From NCBI GenBank assembly GCA_021811615.1, contig JAJZNW010000023.1:1-55598 (forward strand): a stretch of 55,598 bases of DNA, in the 5' to 3' direction. This document shows positions 1 through 8,747 of the stretch, one piece after another. The stretch is from Bacteroidota bacterium (GTDB lineage: Bacteria; Bacteroidota; Ignavibacteria; Kryptoniales; JAKASW01). Both the position numbers and the translations under genes were made by a program. The notes under the pieces are model-generated. The model made no database searches. It was not told where the DNA came from and saw only the letters and a program-made list of their open reading frames with translations. Each line of letters begins with the position of its first letter. Positions within the stretch are counted from its first letter, which is position 1.

Positions 1-11
1 CGACGACATCA

Positions 12-524
12 CTAAGAAAGTTGGAGCAGTATGTTAGTATACACGCCGCACACGACATCGTCCATCATAATGGAGATTCCGCGATCCCGCCTGTCGAAAT
101 AATTCGCGGGAAACGGTTTGAAGATATCCAACAACCTGAAGATAACGAACGCCATCAGCGCGAGAAGGAGGCGCTGGGGAAGAAAGAGGAGAGAAATCCA
201 AACGGCTACTATTTCATCTATGACCACCCTGGAGGGGTCATGTCCGTAAGCTTTCTCCATCCTATCGGCTGCCTGTGTTCCCGCTGCGAAGAAGAGAATG
301 ATCGCGGGCAGCATTACGAAAGTGTTGTGGAATCCCGGGATGAAGTAGATGAGGAGTGCGAGCATGGAACCGACAGTTCCGGGTGCAAAGGGTGACAACC
401 CGGTACCGAGTCCTGTAGATATCAGCTTGTCAAGAAAAGTCGGGCCGCCCGTAATCGCGGCGCGCGCGGCGCTTCCCTGTTCAGTTTCTCCAGTTACGGA
501 GTCACTCCGATTGTGTTCTTCCAC
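12..524 (-). CDS. pgpA: Phosphatidylglycerophosphatase A
   Basis: 170 aa. PgpA family: dephosphorylates phosphatidylglycerophosphate to phosphatidylglycerol at the inner membrane. The family signature is visible near residue 37 (GLGTGLSPFAPGTVGS), followed by the acidic 'DRMEKAYGHDPSRVVIDEIV' block and a terminal DDVVCGVYTN segment. Hydrophobic segments lie between these motifs. The only good start is a GTG at 522-524, so there are about 30 polar residues before the first motif. It overlaps the end of pgsA by 23 bp, which suggests translational coupling: PgsA makes the substrate of PgpA. Family assignment is firm, the exact start less so. Confidence 0.93.
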   Translation of the reverse strand: MEEHNRSDSVTGETEQGSAARAAITGGPTFLDKLISTGLGTGLSPFAPGTVGSMLALLIYFIPGFHNTFVMLPAIILFFAAGTQAADRMEKAYGHDPSRVVIDEIVAVWISLLFLPQRLLLALMAFVIFRLLDIFKPFPANYFDRRDRGISIMMDDVVCGVYTNILLQLS

Positions 525-1107
525 TGAATGCCCGTAGCGAGGAGTAAAGTATCCTGAAGTTTCCGATTATATACTGGAGGCCTGTACCGAACGTGATTAT
601 CGTGATAACCAGCATGGAGTAATAGACTACATTCCGGTCGAGCACGACGCTGGAAACCGCCTGGAAACCCGGGAGAGTATCTTTCAGTACCGTTGCGAGG
701 AGGATTGCATAAATGAAAACCATCTGAGCGAAGGTCTTCACCTTTGCGCTGAAGTTCGTGTGCAACGTCCTACCGCGCAGTTCTGCGAACGAACGGAGCA
801 GCGTGATCGAGATATCGCGGATGACGATCACCCATACCATCCACCACTCGACGAGGCCGAGCCAGGCGAATGCTACGAAGGCAGCGGAAGTGAGAATCTT
901 ATCGGCGAGCGGATCGAGGAAGATTCCCCATCTCGACACGGTTCCGAACTTTCTTGCTACCCAGCCGTCATACCAATCCGTCAGCGCAGCGACAGCAAAC
1001 ACCAGCACCGATACTTGCTTGAAAATCAGCCGCTCGCTGATGAACAGCACGACGAATATCGGCGTAAGAAGCATTCTAAGAATAGTCAGCTGGTTTGGTA
1101 CGGTCAT
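502..1107 (-). CDS. pgsA: CDP-diacylglycerol--glycerol-3-phosphate 3-phosphatidyltransferase
   Basis: 201 aa, normal length for PgsA. It transfers a phosphatidyl group from CDP-diacylglycerol to glycerol-3-phosphate at the inner membrane. The complete CDP-alcohol phosphatidyltransferase signature DG(x2)AR(x8)G(x3)D(x3)D is present: D47-G48, A51-R52, G61, D65 and D69. Several hydrophobic helices surround it. The N-terminus MTVPNQLTILRMLLTP is typical of PgsA and fixes the start. pgpA follows with a 23-bp overlap, so the two consecutive steps of phosphatidylglycerol synthesis are encoded together. Confidence 0.95.
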   Translation of the reverse strand: MTVPNQLTILRMLLTPIFVVLFISERLIFKQVSVLVFAVAALTDWYDGWVARKFGTVSRWGIFLDPLADKILTSAAFVAFAWLGLVEWWMVWVIVIRDISITLLRSFAELRGRTLHTNFSAKVKTFAQMVFIYAILLATVLKDTLPGFQAVSSVVLDRNVVYYSMLVITIITFGTGLQYIIGNFRILYSSLRAFSGRTQSE

Positions 1108-1278
1108 CTTGCCACAATTTAAGTGTGATTGAATTGGAGGTCAAGTCCGTGGATGCGTATGTAATGTCCTGGTCCGAAGCCGTCCCGGCGCCTGCGTTCC
1201 TGCCTGCACGAAGCGGGAAGCAGTTACCAGGCAGGAGCTTGGGAACGAGAATCGGAATCGGACGTCTTGCTAATGCCG

Positions 1279-1390
1279 GAAACCCTTTCGGGTTTCAAGC
1301 TCCTGGCAGGCGTCGGTTTCGAACCGATGCCGCCAGGCTGGACCGGCGAGCCGTTCCCAGCCGGGAACTCGGGGACAAGAAGCCCCGAGT
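1279..1390. repeat. Cluster of four stem-loops, REP-like
   Basis: Consecutive inverted repeats with 6-8 bp perfect arms plus one long imperfect stem (1302-1337, interrupted by one bulge and one G:T pair). The third and fourth arms overlap by two bases, so the folds could be alternative. None is followed by a T-run, so a simple rho-independent terminator is not indicated. Confidence 0.55.
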
Positions 1391-1516
1391 GATCACCTTT
1401 CCCGATTTTCAATTTCATTCCCTCAGTGATTGAACGCGCGACGCGGCTGTCTTACGATAAATCAGTCCGACGGTCCCTATGAATTCACTCAATGGCGCTC
1501 GCGATCCGTTCTTCTA

Positions 1517-1522
1517 TATAAT
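1517..1522 (+). promoter_or_regulatory. Possible -10 element (TATAAT)
   Basis: An exact TATAAT lies 68 bp before the M20 amidohydrolase start in a short AT-rich patch. No convincing TTGACA-like -35 box is seen at 16-18 bp upstream, and FCB-group housekeeping promoters often differ from this consensus. It is a weak candidate for the promoter of the long plus-strand gene run. Confidence 0.22.
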
Positions 1523-1589
1523 TAAGGCCATGATACTTTGAAGCAGCTAAGCAATTGAATTTTAGCCCTGTACGGAATATTTTGAGGAA

Positions 1590-2807
1590 ATGACTGACAA
1601 AATCCTTTCGCTCTCAAAGAAAATCCTCCCGGATGTAATTAAAATCAGGCGGGCGCTCCACGAGCGGCCCGAACTTGCATTCGAGGAGGTTGCCACAGGC
1701 AAATTCATCGCTTCTGAGCTGACGCGGCTCGGAATAAAAGTCCGGCGCGGTATCGGCAAAACCGGGCTGGTTGGAATTCTAAATGGCAGCGGAAAGTCTG
1801 GAGTCGTCGGACTCCGTGCCGATATGGATGCACTTCCGATAACAGAAGAGACAGGCTTGAGCTTCGCCAGCCGGAACAGAGGCGTCATGCACGCGTGCGG
1901 TCACGATTCGCACATGGCGATGCTTTTAGGAGCGGCGAAGATTTTGTCCGGGTTGAAGGACGAACTACCAGGCACGGTGAAATTCATCTTTCAGCCGAGC
2001 GAGGAGAAAAATCCCGGCGGCGCGCCCGCGATGATCAGGGACGGCGCCCTTGCCGATCCGAAGGTCGACGCGATTTTCGGCCAGCACATAACGACCGATC
2101 TCCCCACCGGAAAACTCGGCTTCAGACCGGGCCCGCTCATGGCATCCGCCGACGAAATTTATATAACGGTGTTCGGCCGGGGCGGACATGGAGCGAAGCC
2201 CCACAACGCCGTCGACCCCATCGTCATCAGCGCCCAGATCGTACTCGAGCTTCAGACGGTGATCAGCCGCATGAAAGATCCGCTCGAGCCTTCGGTCCTC
2301 ACAATCGGCTCGATACATGGCGGCACGGCGACAAACATCATCCCCGATTCCGTCAAACTGTCAGGGACGCTCAGGACCATGAACGAGGAATGGCGAAAGA
2401 GAGCCCTGGTTCTGATAGAAAAGACTGCCGTCCAATGTGCGCGCGGTTTCGGCGGGGACTGCAAAGTCGAAGTAAGCCACGGTTATCCGGTTTTGGTGAA
2501 TTCGGAAGACGAGACTAGCCTTGCGTATGAGTCGGCGTCGGCCCTCTTTGGCAGAGCCGCGGCAAAGATCGTCCCTCCTCAGATGGGAGCGGAAGATTTC
2601 GCCTACTATCTGCAGAAGGTGCCGGGAAGCTTCTGGTGGATCGGAGCGGCAAACAAGGCAATAGGCGCGACGGCATCCATTCATAGCGCCCGGTTCAAGA
2701 TCGACGAAGCCGCATTTACGTACGGAGCCGCGCAGCTTGCGTCCGTAGCGATTGAATACCTAAGAAGGATAGACGCAGCCGGAAGGAAGCGTGGACTCCG
2801 CCGTTAA
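1590..2807 (+). CDS. M20 family metallo-amidohydrolase
   Basis: 405 aa. M20D-type amidohydrolase (hippurate/N-acyl-amino-acid/IAA-amino-acid hydrolase group), which removes acyl groups from amino acids or cleaves small peptides with a dinuclear metal centre. Visible motifs: GLRADMDALPI near residues 74-84, HACGHDSH at 101-108 (metal ligands C103, H105), QPSEE at 135-139, GQHI near 164-167 and GAEDFAYY in the C-terminal part. No signal peptide is seen, so it is probably cytoplasmic. ATG start, with GAGGA just upstream. Its last 17 bp overlap glnE. Substrate cannot be told from sequence. Confidence 0.9.
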   Translation: MTDKILSLSKKILPDVIKIRRALHERPELAFEEVATGKFIASELTRLGIKVRRGIGKTGLVGILNGSGKSGVVGLRADMDALPITEETGLSFASRNRGVMHACGHDSHMAMLLGAAKILSGLKDELPGTVKFIFQPSEEKNPGGAPAMIRDGALADPKVDAIFGQHITTDLPTGKLGFRPGPLMASADEIYITVFGRGGHGAKPHNAVDPIVISAQIVLELQTVISRMKDPLEPSVLTIGSIHGGTATNIIPDSVKLSGTLRTMNEEWRKRALVLIEKTAVQCARGFGGDCKVEVSHGYPVLVNSEDETSLAYESASALFGRAAAKIVPPQMGAEDFAYYLQKVPGSFWWIGAANKAIGATASIHSARFKIDEAAFTYGAAQLASVAIEYLRRIDAAGRKRGLRR

Positions 2808-5658
2808 GGAAGGCATCGCAGGCCTTCTCAAGAAGATCTTCGAGCTGGTCATCAACTCCGGCGCTTCGCTGAACCCGGCGGAATTCACAGACAGGCTCGA
2901 ACAGGCGACCGGAACTCTCCCGGACCAGTTCATGACGTTGAACAATTTTGAGCGGTTCCTGGATGTCACGCCGAACTCCGCATCGGTCCTCTCAGACCTG
3001 TCGCGGGACCCGAAGCTCTTCACAGACTTTCTAAGGATCATCTCCACCAGCCAGTACCTCGCCGACATTTTCGTCAGGCATCCTTCATACTTCCGTTTTC
3101 TTTTCTCCCCTGCCGGAATCGAGACTCAACTCGCACCCGAGTTCCTGTACGGCGAGCTTTACAACCAGAGCGGTATTTACAAAGAGGTCGCTCACAAGAA
3201 CGATTACATCCGCAGGATATACAAACGGGAGATTCTGAGAATCGGCGCCAGGGACATTTGCGGGAGAGACAAGATCGAGGATACGACCCAGCAGATTTCT
3301 CAGCTTGCCGAGTGCATGCTCAGAATTTCCTTCGAGATAGCCGCGAAGGAAGTTAAGTCCAAGCGCGGCCCGATCGCCTCATCCATAAGTTGTATCGCAC
3401 TGGGCAAGTTCGGCGGGAACGAATTGAATTACAGCTCGGACATCGACCTTATATTTCTTTACGCCAAGGGAAAAGGCCAGGGAGACGTCGAGGCGTCGCA
3501 GGAGGCCAATTATTTCGTCACCGAGTTGATGAAGCATTTGACAGGCGAATCGGCCGAAGGGCACCTTTACAGGATCGACCTCCGGCTCAGGCCTGACGGA
3601 TCATCGAGCGCAGCTGCACAGAGCCTCGAGGGGATGATAGCGTACTACGAATCAAGGGGGGAGCTTTGGGAGAGGCAGATGCTTATCAAGGCGCGTCACG
3701 TCGCCGGCGACGACTCGCTAAGCCACACGTTTCTTAACCACCTGCGTCCGTTCATTTACCCGAGGACATGGCTCGAAAACCCGATAGATGAAATCCCGAG
3801 GATGAAGATCCGCATCGAGGCTGCGAACCCGAATGAGTTCAATGTGAAGCTGCGTCGTGGCGGGATAAGGGACATAGAATTTGTCGTCCAGGCTCTGCAG
3901 CTCCTCAACGGCGGATCCATACCGGAAATACAGGCAGGCAATACGCTGAACACGATCAAGCTTCTCGGCAAGAACAAGATTCTCAATAAGCAGGAGGCGA
4001 CGCTGCTTTCGAACGCGTACAGATTTTACAGGCTCGTCGAACACCGCCTCCAGCTTTTCAGCAACCTGCAGACTCACACGCTTCCAACGGACGCGGTGGA
4101 GTTCAGGAACCTATCGAAACGTTGCGGATACAAGAACGAGCGGAAATTCAGGAACGAACTCTTCGGCTACTTCGAAAGCGTATCGGACCTCTTCAACAAC
4201 ATCTTCAGGATCGAGCAGCCCATCGAAAGGAGCGAGATCGAACAGCTCCTTGAAGGGTCGGTGAACGACGACAGGACACGAAAGGTGCTCGAGAATTACG
4301 GTTTCGTCAGAGCCGATGAGAGCTTCCGGAACGTCCAGTTTTTATCCCGGGGTGTCACGAGGACCGGGGATATCGAATTCCCATCGGGCGTGACCAAGGC
4401 ATTTCGTGAAGTGGCGCCGTCGTTGTTCGAAGACATCAAGCTCACCGTCGACCAGGACCTGACTCTCAAGAACCTATCACGGGTGGTTACGGCGGTGAAG
4501 AGTCTCGAAGTCTTTTACAAGTCGCTTGAAGACGAAACATTCAGACACCTCATGCTGACGCTCTGCTCGAAGGCGACAAGGTTTGTAGAATACCTGACGG
4601 CGGAGCCGCTTTTGCTCGATCTCCTCATCTCTCCCGAGCGACTCCTCGATGTGGACACATATTACCCGAGGACATTATCGCTTTCCCTGGTGCGGCAGTT
4701 CAACGAGATAAAGCTCGGCATGCTTTATCTTCTCGAGGATTTGACTCTGTCACAAAGCCAGGAGAAATGGACGTCGGCCGCGGAGAAGTTCCTTGTGGAC
4801 GCGATAGAGAAGATATTTCCGAAGAGCAAGCCGATTGTCATAGCTGGCGGCAAATTCGGTTCGCGGGAAATGTCCTTCATGTCGGATCTCGACGTAGTGT
4901 TCATACTTCCAGACAAGTCAAAGAAGAACAAGCCTTCTTTCGAGAAAAGGATACCGGAGATTCAGAAGAGTCTCCTCGACACAAACGAGAGCCCAATATT
5001 TGCCGTCGATCTGAAGCTCCGTCCGGAGGGAAAGAGCGCTCCCCTCCTCATGACCGAGTCTGAATATGAGGTGTATCTTGAAAAGAGGCTTTCGGTCTGG
5101 GAATTAATGGCTATGACGAGATTCAGAAGCATCATCCCTTCAGAGAGGATCGAGGAAGCGATTTCGAGGACGCTGGGAAACTTTCGTTTGACCAGGCCTG
5201 CGATAGAGGAAATTTCCTCAATATATGGCAAGGTGATTCAGAGCAAGAGCTATTTCCACGAGACGGACGTCAAGTCGGGCGACGGCGGCATGTTCGCGGT
5301 GGAATTCCTCGTTCAGACCCTGGTACTTGCACATCTCGACAAGATGCGCAGCTTCATCCCCGGGAAAGTCACGGACCTCCTCGACAAGCTGGCACAGATC
5401 GGGGCCTTGCCTGAGGAATCCGCACAGGAGGCGAAGGAGAGCTACGAATTTTACAGGATGATTGAGTTTTCAAATTATGCTTCTTTGTCCAAAACCAACC
5501 ACAAGATTCCTCACGACGAGCATGAGCTCGCTTCCCTCTCGGCGCACCTCGATTTCAAGAATTCGGATGAGTTCCTCGACAGCCTGAAATCGAGAATGCG
5601 AAGGATGAGCTCTCTTTTCAAGAAGGTCATCTCGGATCTTGCAGAAGCAACGGATTAG
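2791..5658 (+). CDS. glnE: Bifunctional glutamine synthetase adenylyltransferase/adenylyl-removing enzyme
   Basis: 955 aa, close to the usual length of about 945. It adds AMP to glutamine synthetase and removes it in response to PII/glutamine signals. Two nucleotidyltransferase halves are visible: LGKFGGNELNYSSDIDLIF near residue 203 and GGKFGSREMSFMSDLDVVF near 685, each with the G-S/M-S-D-x-D signature. Each is followed by its LRLRP/LKLRP element and by a helical domain (RGGIRDIEFVVQ near 355; GGMFAVEFLVQ near 832). GTG start, with GGAAGGA at 2781-2787 inside the preceding gene. No glnA, glnB or glnD lies in the window, and its place at the head of envelope genes is unusual. Confidence 0.95.
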   Translation: MDSAVKEGIAGLLKKIFELVINSGASLNPAEFTDRLEQATGTLPDQFMTLNNFERFLDVTPNSASVLSDLSRDPKLFTDFLRIISTSQYLADIFVRHPSYFRFLFSPAGIETQLAPEFLYGELYNQSGIYKEVAHKNDYIRRIYKREILRIGARDICGRDKIEDTTQQISQLAECMLRISFEIAAKEVKSKRGPIASSISCIALGKFGGNELNYSSDIDLIFLYAKGKGQGDVEASQEANYFVTELMKHLTGESAEGHLYRIDLRLRPDGSSSAAAQSLEGMIAYYESRGELWERQMLIKARHVAGDDSLSHTFLNHLRPFIYPRTWLENPIDEIPRMKIRIEAANPNEFNVKLRRGGIRDIEFVVQALQLLNGGSIPEIQAGNTLNTIKLLGKNKILNKQEATLLSNAYRFYRLVEHRLQLFSNLQTHTLPTDAVEFRNLSKRCGYKNERKFRNELFGYFESVSDLFNNIFRIEQPIERSEIEQLLEGSVNDDRTRKVLENYGFVRADESFRNVQFLSRGVTRTGDIEFPSGVTKAFREVAPSLFEDIKLTVDQDLTLKNLSRVVTAVKSLEVFYKSLEDETFRHLMLTLCSKATRFVEYLTAEPLLLDLLISPERLLDVDTYYPRTLSLSLVRQFNEIKLGMLYLLEDLTLSQSQEKWTSAAEKFLVDAIEKIFPKSKPIVIAGGKFGSREMSFMSDLDVVFILPDKSKKNKPSFEKRIPEIQKSLLDTNESPIFAVDLKLRPEGKSAPLLMTESEYEVYLEKRLSVWELMAMTRFRSIIPSERIEEAISRTLGNFRLTRPAIEEISSIYGKVIQSKSYFHETDVKSGDGGMFAVEFLVQTLVLAHLDKMRSFIPGKVTDLLDKLAQIGALPEESAQEAKESYEFYRMIEFSNYASLSKTNHKIPHDEHELASLSAHLDFKNSDEFLDSLKSRMRRMSSLFKKVISDLAEATD

Positions 5659-5670
5659 CGGGAAGAGCTC

Positions 5671-7647
5671 TTGAAGGATTCGAGGAAGAGCGTCCCGGAA
5701 TCCCGCAGTCCCGGGAAGGACCCTGTCTCATCACTCGCGGTCTCGCGGCCGGATCTTCTGATCTCGGCCATCGTGGCCGCATTCTCATTCCTCGTATACA
5801 TCCAGACGATGGCGCGGAGTGTCCCTTATATCGACGGCGGGGAGCTGACGACAGACCTCTGGACGCTCGGCATCGCCCATCCCACCGGTTATCCGTTGTA
5901 CACGATGCTGGGCTACCTGTTCGTTCATATACCGATTCTTCCCGAAGTTGCCATGCGGGCGAACCTATTCGCAGCGTTGTGTACCTCCGTGGCGGCAGGG
6001 ATCGTGTATCTCGTCTTCTTCAGAGCACAGGTAGTCTTCGGATCGGCAGCGGAGAAGCGCGGGCAAAAATCGGGACACGGAAAGGGATCTCAGGCCTCAC
6101 GCCAGCAATCCCCGATCGACACAGAATTTGTACGGTGGAGTTCGCTGATCGCAGCTTTCGTTCTGGCCTTCTCCCTCACGTTCTGGCAGGAAAGCACGCG
6201 AGTCGAATCTTACTCGCTCCAGCTCATACTGTTTTCGCTGATCATGTTCACATGGATAGGGCTTTACGCGACTCCGACGAAGTCCCGGGCGTTCATCGCC
6301 GGACTTGTCCTGGGTCTCGGCTTCACGAACCACATGACCACGATCCTCACTCTGCCAGCTCTCATCTTCCTGGCGGTGCTTAAATATAGAGACACAAGGT
6401 TCAGTCCGAAGCTCATTCTCTATACAGTATTCGGAGGGGTGCTCGCGGGGCTTCTCTATCTATATCTGCCCATTCGCGCATCACAGCACCCCATCATGGA
6501 CTGGGGAAATCCGGACACGCTGAAGACATTCATCTGGCAGGTAACGGGGAAGCAATTCAACACATGGATGTTCAGCTCGTTTGAAGTCTTCAAACACCAG
6601 TTCTGGGTGTTCTTCTCGTCGCTTTATGCCGAGTACAGGATTGCCCTTCCCTTCGTGATCGTCGGAATGATAGTTTCCTTCGCATACTACAGGAGGTTGT
6701 TCTGGTGGGCCATCCTTCTACTCATAGGCGACCTTGTCTACGCGACCAACTACAGTATCCACAACATATCGAGTTACTTTCTCTTAGCCTACATATCGCT
6801 CGCCCTGTTCGCCGCGATCGGATTCAGGTACGTCATTCAGCGCTTTGTCCCTCAGAAACGACTGAAGGCCGCCGCTCTCGCGGCTCTTCTGATCTTCCCC
6901 GGTTTTTCGGGGATAATGAATTTTTCAAGGGTCGACAGCCACAACGATTTCGCCGTGGAGATGTACACCAGGGACATCCTGACGAGCGTCCCCCACAACT
7001 CCGTTATCCTTTCGTTCCAGTGGGACGACTGGGTATCTGGTTCGCTTTATTATCAGCACGTCGACCATGTTCGTCCGGACGTGATCGTTATCGATAAGGA
7101 GCTTCTCAGGCGCTCGTGGTACGCGGCACAGGTACACGAAAGGTATCCGTTCCTTTTCCCCGCTGCCGACCCGATCTACAGGGCGTACCAGGACAACCTG
7201 CGGCTATTCGAGAACGATCTACCTTACGATCCGAACAGCATCCAGCACACTTATTCCGAGTACATTCGAGAAATCATTTCAGGCGCGCTGCGGGACGGAC
7301 GCGAGGTGTTTGTCGGACCGGAGATAGAGAGTAAATATTTGAACGGCTACAACAAAGTACCCTACGGATTGCTCTACGAGCTGACCAAAGACACGACGTA
7401 CGTCCCTTTCGGCTCCGGCGGACTAAACGGGTTCAGGGCCGCTCAGAAGATCCACAACGATTATACTCAACAGATATTAGGTTTCTACACGAGGATGTTC
7501 ATTGCCCGCGCCCAGTATGAATACTCATTCAAGCATCTTCACCGTACACTGGCGTGGCTCGGAAAAGCTCTCGAGGTGGATCCGTCACTGCAGGCGGTAC
7601 GGACAGCCGAGGCACAAATAATGGAGCAGATCAGGAAGAATCGATGA
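5671..7647 (+). CDS. DUF2723 membrane protein, putative glycosyltransferase
   Basis: 658 aa. DUF2723 family: polytopic membrane proteins related to GT-C glycosyltransferases and widespread in the FCB group. The signature lies near residues 53-75 (IDGGELTTDLWTLGIAHPTG), an acidic motif just after the first membrane helix as in GT-C enzymes. About ten hydrophobic segments follow to about residue 420, then a soluble periplasmic-type domain ending in a short TPR-like helix pair. TTG start preceded by GGGAAG at 5660-5665; it follows glnE by 12 bp. Probably uses a lipid-linked sugar to modify exported proteins or glycolipids; acceptor unknown. Confidence 0.82.
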   Translation: MKDSRKSVPESRSPGKDPVSSLAVSRPDLLISAIVAAFSFLVYIQTMARSVPYIDGGELTTDLWTLGIAHPTGYPLYTMLGYLFVHIPILPEVAMRANLFAALCTSVAAGIVYLVFFRAQVVFGSAAEKRGQKSGHGKGSQASRQQSPIDTEFVRWSSLIAAFVLAFSLTFWQESTRVESYSLQLILFSLIMFTWIGLYATPTKSRAFIAGLVLGLGFTNHMTTILTLPALIFLAVLKYRDTRFSPKLILYTVFGGVLAGLLYLYLPIRASQHPIMDWGNPDTLKTFIWQVTGKQFNTWMFSSFEVFKHQFWVFFSSLYAEYRIALPFVIVGMIVSFAYYRRLFWWAILLLIGDLVYATNYSIHNISSYFLLAYISLALFAAIGFRYVIQRFVPQKRLKAAALAALLIFPGFSGIMNFSRVDSHNDFAVEMYTRDILTSVPHNSVILSFQWDDWVSGSLYYQHVDHVRPDVIVIDKELLRRSWYAAQVHERYPFLFPAADPIYRAYQDNLRLFENDLPYDPNSIQHTYSEYIREIISGALRDGREVFVGPEIESKYLNGYNKVPYGLLYELTKDTTYVPFGSGGLNGFRAAQKIHNDYTQQILGFYTRMFIARAQYEYSFKHLHRTLAWLGKALEVDPSLQAVRTAEAQIMEQIRKNR

Positions 7648-8747
7648 CTGCTTATCTCATACTGATTGCCGGGGCACTCTATCTTGTTGAACTCGCCTTT
7701 TACTCGTTGGCGGGCCGCAAGGCAAGGAAGCCCCGCAAGGGTCCCTTTCCTTTTCAGAAGCTGCCGAAAGTATCCGTGGTAGTCGCGGCGAAGGATGAGG
7801 AAGAAAATTTACAGGCTTGCCTGGAATCGCTCGTCAGCGTCGACTATCCGCGCGACCTGCTGGAAATAGTAGTAGTGAACGACCAATCGGCGGACGGCAC
7901 CCCCGCGATAATCGATCGTGTCGCCGGGGAGTACGGATTCGTCAGGCGGATAGATGCGGTTGAAGGCACCGACATGCGCGGCAAGGCCAATGCGCTCAGC
8001 CAGGGGATCGACAGAGCGCAGGGTGAATTCATCTTTCTCACCGATGCCGATTGCACGGTACCGGTGACCTGGATAAGCGGGACATTGAAACATTTCGAGG
8101 AAAAGACCGGGATCGTCGGCGGAGTGACGCTCATTTCGAAGACCGACAATGTGCTTTCAGGGATCCAGTCTCTCGACTGGGATTTTCTCTTGAGCATCGG
8201 ATCTGCCGCGGCGACGATCGGGAAACCACTCGCATGCCTCGGTAATAACCTCGCGTTCAGGAAAAAGGCATACGAAGATGTCGGAGGATACAGGAAGATA
8301 AGGTTCAGCGTCACCGAGGACTATGCGCTCTTCAAAGCGATCGCGGAGTCGGGCCGATGGGATTATCGGTATCCGATGGACAGGCAGACGCTCGTCGAGA
8401 CACTCCCGTTAGGAACTCTCAAGGAAGTGTTTGCACAAAGGAAGCGATGGGCGACGGGAGGCAAGGACACAGGCCTTTTCGGGGTCCTGACTCTCGCTCC
8501 GGGATTCCTTTTCCATTGGAGCATGATCGTGACAGCCATCCTGGCGCCCGCTATGTTCCCTCTCCTGCTCCTGTTGAAACTGCTCCTGGATGCACTCTTC
8601 GTATTCCCCGTTTTGAAATTCTATGGAAAGATTGTTCACTTGAAATTCATAGTTTATTTTGAGATTTATTATCTGATATACGTAGCGATTCTGCCGTTCT
8701 CTGTATATCTGGGGAAGGCAATCACATGGAAGGGACGAAAATACTGA
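7644..8747 (+). CDS. Membrane-anchored family 2 glycosyltransferase
   Basis: 367 aa. GT2 enzyme of the processive/cellulose-synthase-like type. An N-terminal membrane helix is followed by a GT-A domain with VVVAAKDEEENL, VVVNDQSADGT, DADC near residue 133 (the DxD position) and the acceptor-binding QRKRWATGG near 264, then three or four C-terminal membrane helices. The ATG at 7644 overlaps the upstream stop as ATGA and has AGGAAGAA just before it. That makes it preferable to the in-frame ATG at 7554 deep inside the upstream gene. Likely adds sugar to an envelope lipid or polymer. Confidence 0.88.
   Translation: MTAYLILIAGALYLVELAFYSLAGRKARKPRKGPFPFQKLPKVSVVVAAKDEEENLQACLESLVSVDYPRDLLEIVVVNDQSADGTPAIIDRVAGEYGFVRRIDAVEGTDMRGKANALSQGIDRAQGEFIFLTDADCTVPVTWISGTLKHFEEKTGIVGGVTLISKTDNVLSGIQSLDWDFLLSIGSAAATIGKPLACLGNNLAFRKKAYEDVGGYRKIRFSVTEDYALFKAIAESGRWDYRYPMDRQTLVETLPLGTLKEVFAQRKRWATGGKDTGLFGVLTLAPGFLFHWSMIVTAILAPAMFPLLLLLKLLLDALFVFPVLKFYGKIVHLKFIVYFEIYYLIYVAILPFSVYLGKAITWKGRKY

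Larger units (their letters stand above)
1108..1589. other. Gene-free, hairpin-rich intergenic region
   Basis: Region between the divergent pgsA and the M20 amidohydrolase gene. Open frames here show no recognisable protein. Four inverted repeats crowd 1279-1390: 1279-1296 (GAAACCC/GGGTTTC), 1302-1337 (a long imperfect stem from CCTGGC to GCCAGG), 1353-1368 (GTTCCC/GGGAAC) and 1367-1390 (ACTCGGGG/CCCCGAGT, 8 bp perfect). A GGAGCTTGGGAACGAG stretch at 1234-1249 resembles interspersed repeats I remember from other bacterial genomes. It may be a cluster of REP-like elements. Confidence 0.6.

Noticed and set aside
1302..1337. A tRNA T-arm-like stem-loop (minus strand has GGTTCGAAACC)
   Set aside because: The matching acceptor 5' strand, D-arm and anticodon arm could not be found at the right distance, so it is not a tRNA gene.
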